Positions 60,373 to 64,000 of a DNA stretch of 64,000 bases are shown one piece after another. How positions within the stretch are numbered: position 1 is the stretch's first letter; every line of letters begins with the position of its first letter. The position numbers were made by a program, and so were the translations under genes. Below the pieces are notes generated by a model. The model ran no database searches, was not told the DNA's origin, and saw nothing but the letters and a program-made list of their open reading frames with translations. The stretch comes from JAXGMQ01 sp040768585. Its GTDB lineage: Bacteria; Caldisericota; Caldisericia; JAAYUI01. The stretch is from contig JAXGMQ010000001.1 in the NCBI GenBank assembly GCA_040768585.1, forward strand, positions 558,001 to 622,000, given 5' to 3'.

Positions 60373-61413
60373 ATGATTGAAATTCTAAAAGTAAATAGTG
60401 AAGAACTGCTTGGGAATCTTTTTGATAGATACAAAGAATATATGAATATCAAGCAGAGATGTCTGATTCCAGATTCAGCACCAATACCAGACGAGGCAAT
60501 AAAAAGGAGCATATCCAAAGAAGGATATGACATAAAAAGATGCCTTGCTTTTGCAGATGGACAGATTGTGGGCCATGTGTCAGCCATCGAGGTAAACAGT
60601 TTTAATCCTAATTACGAGCAAGACAAAGGGCTTGTTGATTTTAATGGTTTTGTTTTACCCGAATTTCGAAACCAAGGGATTGGTTCTGGACTCTCTCGTA
60701 AGGTTCTTGGTGAACTCGATAGTACACAGATAAGGTCGATTAGCACATACACAACAGACGACGCTGGAGCAAGGTTTTGCAAAAGAATTGGTGGTAGGCT
60801 TGTTGCTCAGGATTCTTTAAGAGCGGTTGAGCTAAAAGACATTGATTGGGGGTTGGTCAAAGCTTGGAAGGAAATTGAATTCCGAAAAGACATGCAACCG
60901 GTTACAAACCTGCACAAAAAACTGGATATGGCTTTGATAGAGGAGATTATCGACCTCTCATACGCCATAAACATCGAGATAAAAGAGTTGGACATGAATG
61001 AGTCAACCCACACCTTGGAGCAGGAAAAAACCAACTGGTGTGATACACTCAAATATTGGGACGAGACCGGCATAAACCTTGAATGCATCACCCTGAAAGA
61101 TTCAGTAGATTCGCTTGTGGGATACACGCTTTGCATGTTCATGCCAGACGCGCCTGATGTTGTCGGTCAATCAATAACCGCTGTCTGGAAACACCTTCGG
61201 GGGAATGGCTATGGAAAGCTTCTTAAAGCATTGATGTTGGAGAACATCAGAGACAACCACCCACAGGTAAAAAGGATTGAAACCGAGAACAATGATCTGA
61301 ACGCCCCTATGGTTGCAATCAACGAAAAACTCGGTTTCAAAGTGAAAAATCATTACTACTTCTACAAACTGGATCATGAAAAAGCGATGAATATCTTAAA
61401 ACAACACGTGTAG
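60373..61413 (+). CDS. Tandem GNAT-domain acetyltransferase
   Basis: A 346-residue protein with two GNAT domains. Domain 1 (about 1-160) has VDFNGFVLPEFRNQGIGSGLSRKVLGEL with the acetyl-CoA loop RNQGIGSG. Domain 2 (about 170-335) has QSITAVWKHLRGNGYGKLLKALMLE with LRGNGYG and ends NEKLGFKVKNHYYFYK. The plan recalls mycothiol-synthase-like tandem GNATs, but the substrate is unknown. The frame is open from 60178, inside the Moco gene; ATG 60373 has AGGGG 7 bases upstream and begins the first GNAT strand. A terminator follows. Confidence 0.88.
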   Translation: MIEILKVNSEELLGNLFDRYKEYMNIKQRCLIPDSAPIPDEAIKRSISKEGYDIKRCLAFADGQIVGHVSAIEVNSFNPNYEQDKGLVDFNGFVLPEFRNQGIGSGLSRKVLGELDSTQIRSISTYTTDDAGARFCKRIGGRLVAQDSLRAVELKDIDWGLVKAWKEIEFRKDMQPVTNLHKKLDMALIEEIIDLSYAINIEIKELDMNESTHTLEQEKTNWCDTLKYWDETGINLECITLKDSVDSLVGYTLCMFMPDAPDVVGQSITAVWKHLRGNGYGKLLKALMLENIRDNHPQVKRIETENNDLNAPMVAINEKLGFKVKNHYYFYKLDHEKAMNILKQHV

Positions 61414-61439
61414 GCACAACAGCAGAAATGTACTCAAAT

Positions 61440-61467
61440 CCAGTGAATATTGCTATACTGGTTTTTT
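61440..61467 (+). terminator. Probable Rho-independent terminator
   Basis: CCAGT...ACTGG with an inner ATA/TAT pairing and TTGC loop, followed by TTTTTT, 26 bases after the GNAT stop. It overlaps the 3' end of the convergent small gene. Confidence 0.6.
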
Positions 61468-61764
61468 GTGAAATGTAATCCTGCTCTTCATTGCAAGCTC
61501 GATTGAGGTTTTATAGTTTCTGGCAAAATCTCTTGCACCCATCGTTTTGAGCTCTTCTTGGTAAAACGAATCGAGTGTGATATATCCATCCATTACGGAG
61601 TTATACTCCTTTGAAATCCTCTCCCTCACTTCCATCGGCAGGATGACCTCGTCTGTAAAACCGCAACACCAACTATCGTTTTTCAGCTTGACCACATACA
61701 GGTATTTCCCAGTTGTCCTCTCCAGTTTGTCCATGACACCTTCTAACGCTTCCCCAAATGCCAC
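61453..61764 (-). CDS. Hypothetical protein, 103 residues
   Basis: Unrecognised soluble protein with mixed alpha/beta pattern: GKYLYVVKLKNDSWCCGFTDEVILPMEVRERI and a helical end (ELKTMGARDFARNYKTSIELAMKSRITF). The Cys pair WCCGF is notable. The frame extends to 61830, but the GTG at 61764 has GGAGGTAATAAA directly upstream, so I start there. It converges on the tandem GNAT gene. Confidence 0.65.
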   Translation of the reverse strand: MAFGEALEGVMDKLERTTGKYLYVVKLKNDSWCCGFTDEVILPMEVRERISKEYNSVMDGYITLDSFYQEELKTMGARDFARNYKTSIELAMKSRITFHKKPV

Positions 61765-62093
61765 TTTATTACCTCCTACGAAAATGCTAATACAACAACC
61801 ATCGGAGAACAATTGACAATACATCAACAATTTTCATATGTCTGAAAAAGTCACATCTCTTTTTGAGTTGCGCAGGGGAAATGCCCATCTCTAGGCTACC
61901 TCTCGAAACCTCTATCCTATCTATCGTGGAGCTCAGAACTTACAGAAGCATGACTAGTCTTGGTACAACCGACTGTGGAGAGGGAATATCCTCCTGTCAT
62001 ATTTTATGACATCCTTAGCGAATGGGGGATTCAGACAATCTCAACGAAGGTAATTCGAGCAGGGAAGCAAAATAAACAAAATCGAAAAAGTCG
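61765..62093. other. Intergenic region (329 bases) with a 7-bp dyad
   Basis: No gene visible. The dyad TGTCATA-TTT-TATGACA (61995-62011) is perfect but has no T run on either side, so it may be an operator rather than a terminator. Confidence 0.45.
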
Positions 62094-62570
62094 CTAGCCT
62101 TTTGTTATCTTCCTCAAAAGCCTTGTCCAAGGCAAATCTGTCTTTGGGTCAATGGGCTCTACCTGGATTGTCCTCATTCCTGCTCTGTTTGCTCCCTGGA
62201 TATCAGTAAATCTCTGATCACCAACCATCACACACTCAGATGATTTAACTCGAAGTTTTCTGGCTGCAATCCTGAATCCAAAAGAAAATGGTTTCATGAT
62301 AGGAGCCGGCACAAGGTAGGGAATACCTAGCACTTCACAGGCCTTTTTAATCCTCCAAGGGAGACCATTAGAGACAATCGCAATCTTATATCCCTTGTTC
62401 TTTGCCATCTCAACCCACTCGAGGGCATCTGGCAGAAAATCCTCCCTGTCTCTTGATGCAATGGTGTTATCAGTGTCAAGCAGCACGGCCTTTATGCCCC
62501 ATTCCTTAAGCAACTCAAATGGAACATCTGACAATCGCTTAAAGTTCTTGTCTGGCTCAAACACGCTCAT
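62094..62570 (-). CDS. YqeG-family HAD phosphatase (subfamily IIIA)
   Basis: A 158-residue HAD phosphatase. Motif I is VLLDTDNTIASRD near residue 31 (nucleophile Asp and general acid Asp), motif II VSNG near 68, motif III Lys in IMKPFSFGF near 92 and motif IV MVGDQRFTDIQGANRAG near 115. The N-terminus PDKNFKRLSDVPFELLKEWGIKAVLLD is typical of YqeG. The substrate is unproven. It overlaps the preceding small gene by 14 bases and is the last gene of the tsaE run. Confidence 0.9.
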   Translation of the reverse strand: MSVFEPDKNFKRLSDVPFELLKEWGIKAVLLDTDNTIASRDREDFLPDALEWVEMAKNKGYKIAIVSNGLPWRIKKACEVLGIPYLVPAPIMKPFSFGFRIAARKLRVKSSECVMVGDQRFTDIQGANRAGMRTIQVEPIDPKTDLPWTRLLRKITKG

Positions 62571-62769
62571 ATGTGAATCTACAGCTTTCTCTCAACTTTG
62601 ACAGCATATATTCGAGGTCAGAAGCCTGACAACCCATGGTTCGAAGATTCATCGTACCAAAGTCACCATTCATCTCAATTTGTTCAATTGCACAGAGGTT
62701 ATCCGATGAGTCGAGTACAAACTGAATAAACCATATTTCGGAGCGGTGCATACGAAGGAAGTATGTCAC
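62557..62769 (-). CDS. Small DUF4911-like protein
   Basis: A 70-residue protein between tsaE and the yqeG-like gene: TYFLRMHRSEIWFIQFVLDSSDNLCAIEQIE, then MGCQASDLEYMLSKL. Size and strand pattern suit the DUF4911 group, but I am not sure. I start at the GTG at 62769, which overlaps the tsaE stop (GTGA); the ATG at 62814 would lie 49 bases inside tsaE. Function unknown. Confidence 0.6.
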   Translation of the reverse strand: MTYFLRMHRSEIWFIQFVLDSSDNLCAIEQIEMNGDFGTMNLRTMGCQASDLEYMLSKLRESCRFTYERV

Positions 62770-63167
62770 CAGCTCAGTTTCCTGCCGCCCTCCACAATCT
62801 CTATTTTCAACCATTTTGTGTTCTCTGGCAGAAGGTTTGGAAACTTGTCAGGCCACTCGATGATTTTGACGCCATCTCGTTCAATGTAATCCCAGTAACC
62901 AAGATCGATAACTTCTCTTTCTGATTCTATTCTGTACCAGTCAAAGTGAAACAGTGGGAACTTGCCCTGGTATTCCCTGACCAGTACAAAGGTTGGAGAA
63001 ATGACTATGTCCTTAATCTCAAGAGCCTCAGCCACACCTTTGACAAACGTGGTCTTGCCAGCGCCCAAGGGGCCAGAGAGTGCGAACACCTCATTGCCCA
63101 CCAGACCTTCGCCCCACCACCTACCGTAGGAAATAAGCTCTTCTTGCGTCGGAACAATTATCTCCAT
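62766..63167 (-). CDS. tsaE: tRNA threonylcarbamoyladenosine biosynthesis ATPase TsaE
   Basis: TsaE is the ATPase that recycles the TsaBD complex in t6A synthesis. Seen in 133 residues: Walker A SGPLGAGKTTFVKG near 36-49, VISPTFVLVREYQG, PLFHFDWYRIE (Walker B-like Asp) and IEWPDKFP. ATG 63167 gives the usual start; ATG 63206 lies on the -35 hexamer. A TTGCAA-17-TAAATT promoter ends 10 bases before the ATG, so the leader is only about 3 bases. It is separated from tsaB-rimI-tsaD by about 40 kb. Confidence 0.94.
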   Translation of the reverse strand: MEIIVPTQEELISYGRWWGEGLVGNEVFALSGPLGAGKTTFVKGVAEALEIKDIVISPTFVLVREYQGKFPLFHFDWYRIESEREVIDLGYWDYIERDGVKIIEWPDKFPNLLPENTKWLKIEIVEGGRKLSW

Positions 63168-63177
63168 GATTGGGTGT

Positions 63178-63206
63178 AATTTACATCGAATAGATAGATT
63201 TTGCAA
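63178..63206 (-). promoter_or_regulatory. Near-leaderless promoter of the tsaE run
   Basis: Minus strand TTGCAA (63206-63201), 17 bases, TAAATT (63183-63178), 10 bases, ATG. No Shine-Dalgarno. Confidence 0.55.
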
Positions 63207-63225
63207 GCGGGAAGTCAGATGAAAT

Positions 63226-63234
63226 TGTTATAAT
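63226..63234 (+). promoter_or_regulatory. Extended -10 promoter of the partial stalk-domain gene
   Basis: TGTTATAAT (TGnTATAAT) about 55 bases before the ATG at 63289; no matching -35. Confidence 0.55.
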
Positions 63235-63288
63235 ATTGCTAATTCTTAAACTTCGCACTATTCTTTATGCCCGGAGGTGGATGAATCT

Positions 63289-64000
63289 ATGAAGAAGATT
63301 CTCGTACTACTTGTGGCTGTTCTGCTGATTATTCCAACACTTGTTCAGGCCGACGAAAAGCTGCTTGGTGTTATGGACTTCGATCTGGCTAATGAAATTC
63401 AAGAAGATACCGATTTGATAAAATACCTGTTTGATAAAGCCGGCACATCCAGGGACGAGGCTCATATCACACGTGATTTCATCGATGGTACAGTCAGACG
63501 TTCCGCAGGAAACATCATATCTCCACACTTTGTTGAGTGCTGGGAAGATCCATACTATATGCCACGTTGGACAAAACGTGTTACAGGCAGCCTCAGAGGG
63601 ATATACAAAAGACCAGACGCAATGTTTCAATATTTCCTCTCGTCACAAGTACGTACAGGATATATGACCAACTGGTACATGGCATACATGCCAACGGTGG
63701 ATGTTGATGAGGAAAAGCCACTCGAGAAAGCTCTGGAGGATCTGTATGAGGGGATGAATGAGTGGCAGGAATCCATGTATGAGGCATATGTTGTCAAGTT
63801 TCAAATCGGCAACACAAGATTCACAGTGAATGATAAGGAGTATGAATCATTGGTCGCTCCTGTGATTGTTGATGGTTCGACATTTATTCCAATTCGGGCA
63901 CTAACTGAGTCACTCGGCGCAGTAGTTGAATTTGACAGTAACACAAGGACTGTTTTTATTCGGTTTAGCGATATTGACGATATTCATATAGAACTTAAAA
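63289..64000 (+). CDS. Secreted protein with stalk domain (3' end cut off by window edge)
   Basis: The first 237 residues are visible. A signal peptide (KKILVLLVAVLLIIPTLVQA) ends at an ALA-type site. An unrecognised region follows (about 22-165, aromatic-rich, FQYFLSSQVRTGYMTNWYMAYM), then a stalk domain beginning near residue 175: FQIGNTRFTVNDKEY, APVIVDGSTFIPIRALTESLGAVVEFDSNTRTVFI. It is the fifth stalk-domain gene of the window. ATG 63289 has GGAGGTGG 9 bases upstream; the ATG at 63281 closes after three codons. Confidence 0.85.
   Translation, partial: MKKILVLLVAVLLIIPTLVQADEKLLGVMDFDLANEIQEDTDLIKYLFDKAGTSRDEAHITRDFIDGTVRRSAGNIISPHFVECWEDPYYMPRWTKRVTGSLRGIYKRPDAMFQYFLSSQVRTGYMTNWYMAYMPTVDVDEEKPLEKALEDLYEGMNEWQESMYEAYVVKFQIGNTRFTVNDKEYESLVAPVIVDGSTFIPIRALTESLGAVVEFDSNTRTVFIRFSDIDDIHIELK

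Overview
The window is 64 kb of a bacterial chromosome with roughly mid-40s % GC (my estimate). No plasmid, prophage, insertion sequence, CRISPR array, rRNA or convincing tRNA is visible. Housekeeping genes alternate with long secreted proteins. Lineage cannot be fixed from sequence alone. A PhoB/PhoR-type pair, a TetR-MMPL cassette, many lipoproteins, PQQ-propeller proteins ending in 'copper amine oxidase N-terminal-like' stalk domains (five loci plus one remnant), an archaeal-type AspRS, and many leaderless transcripts suggest an uncultured Terrabacteria-type anaerobe (Firmicutes-, Caldisericota- or actinobacterium-like). That is an inference.

Layout. 1-4.4 kb: a sensory locus with a cut-off receiver protein, an Rcp1-like receiver and a five-PAS histidine kinase. 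4.4-9.4 kb: an acetyltransferase, a YprB-like exonuclease, a PQQ/stalk secreted protein and a transaldolase. 9.4-15.4 kb: a membrane-anchored SH3-like protein, queH, ruvB and the NAD operon nadA-nadB-nadC. 15.4-20.3 kb: a second PQQ/stalk protein with a duplicated 3' remnant beside it, then a phosphate-type two-component pair. 20.3-26.7 kb: a tightly overlapping minus-strand block, aspS, miaB, a PLP enzyme, yjbQ, tsaB, rimI, tsaD; tsaE lies apart at 62.8 kb. 26.7-32.5 kb: a plus-strand run of a DHH-CBS-nucleotidyltransferase fusion, a catalytically dead site-2 protease homologue, trpS, scpA and scpB. Opposite it lie minD and a possible minE.

34-41 kb: an ORF6N regulator, a modular adhesin-like protein, an APH-fold kinase, a lipoprotein, purF and a PQQ gene broken by an in-frame TGA. 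42-46 kb: a minus-strand cassette of three V4R-type proteins, a roadblock protein, a class-V PLP enzyme and a small protein. 46.7-52 kb: a 1729-residue secreted CAP-domain protein with a structured 5' leader. 53.4-58.3 kb: a TetR regulator with three operator copies, an MMPL transporter and an accessory protein with an exact 31-residue repeat. A very AT-rich gap of about 370 bp follows. 58.7-64 kb: a methyltransferase, a molybdopterin oxidoreductase behind a probable Moco-type riboswitch, a tandem GNAT protein, yqeG-like and tsaE genes, and a partial stalk-domain protein.

A recurring regulatory theme is a -10 hexamer about 7 nt before a start codon with no Shine-Dalgarno sequence, which predicts leaderless mRNAs. 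It is seen for the large histidine kinase, a GNAT, ruvB, nadA, minD and a 61-residue lipoprotein, and nearly so for the CCA-type gene and tsaE. It changes the start chosen for several of them. Genes inside operons and genes for secreted proteins mostly carry ordinary GGAGG sites.
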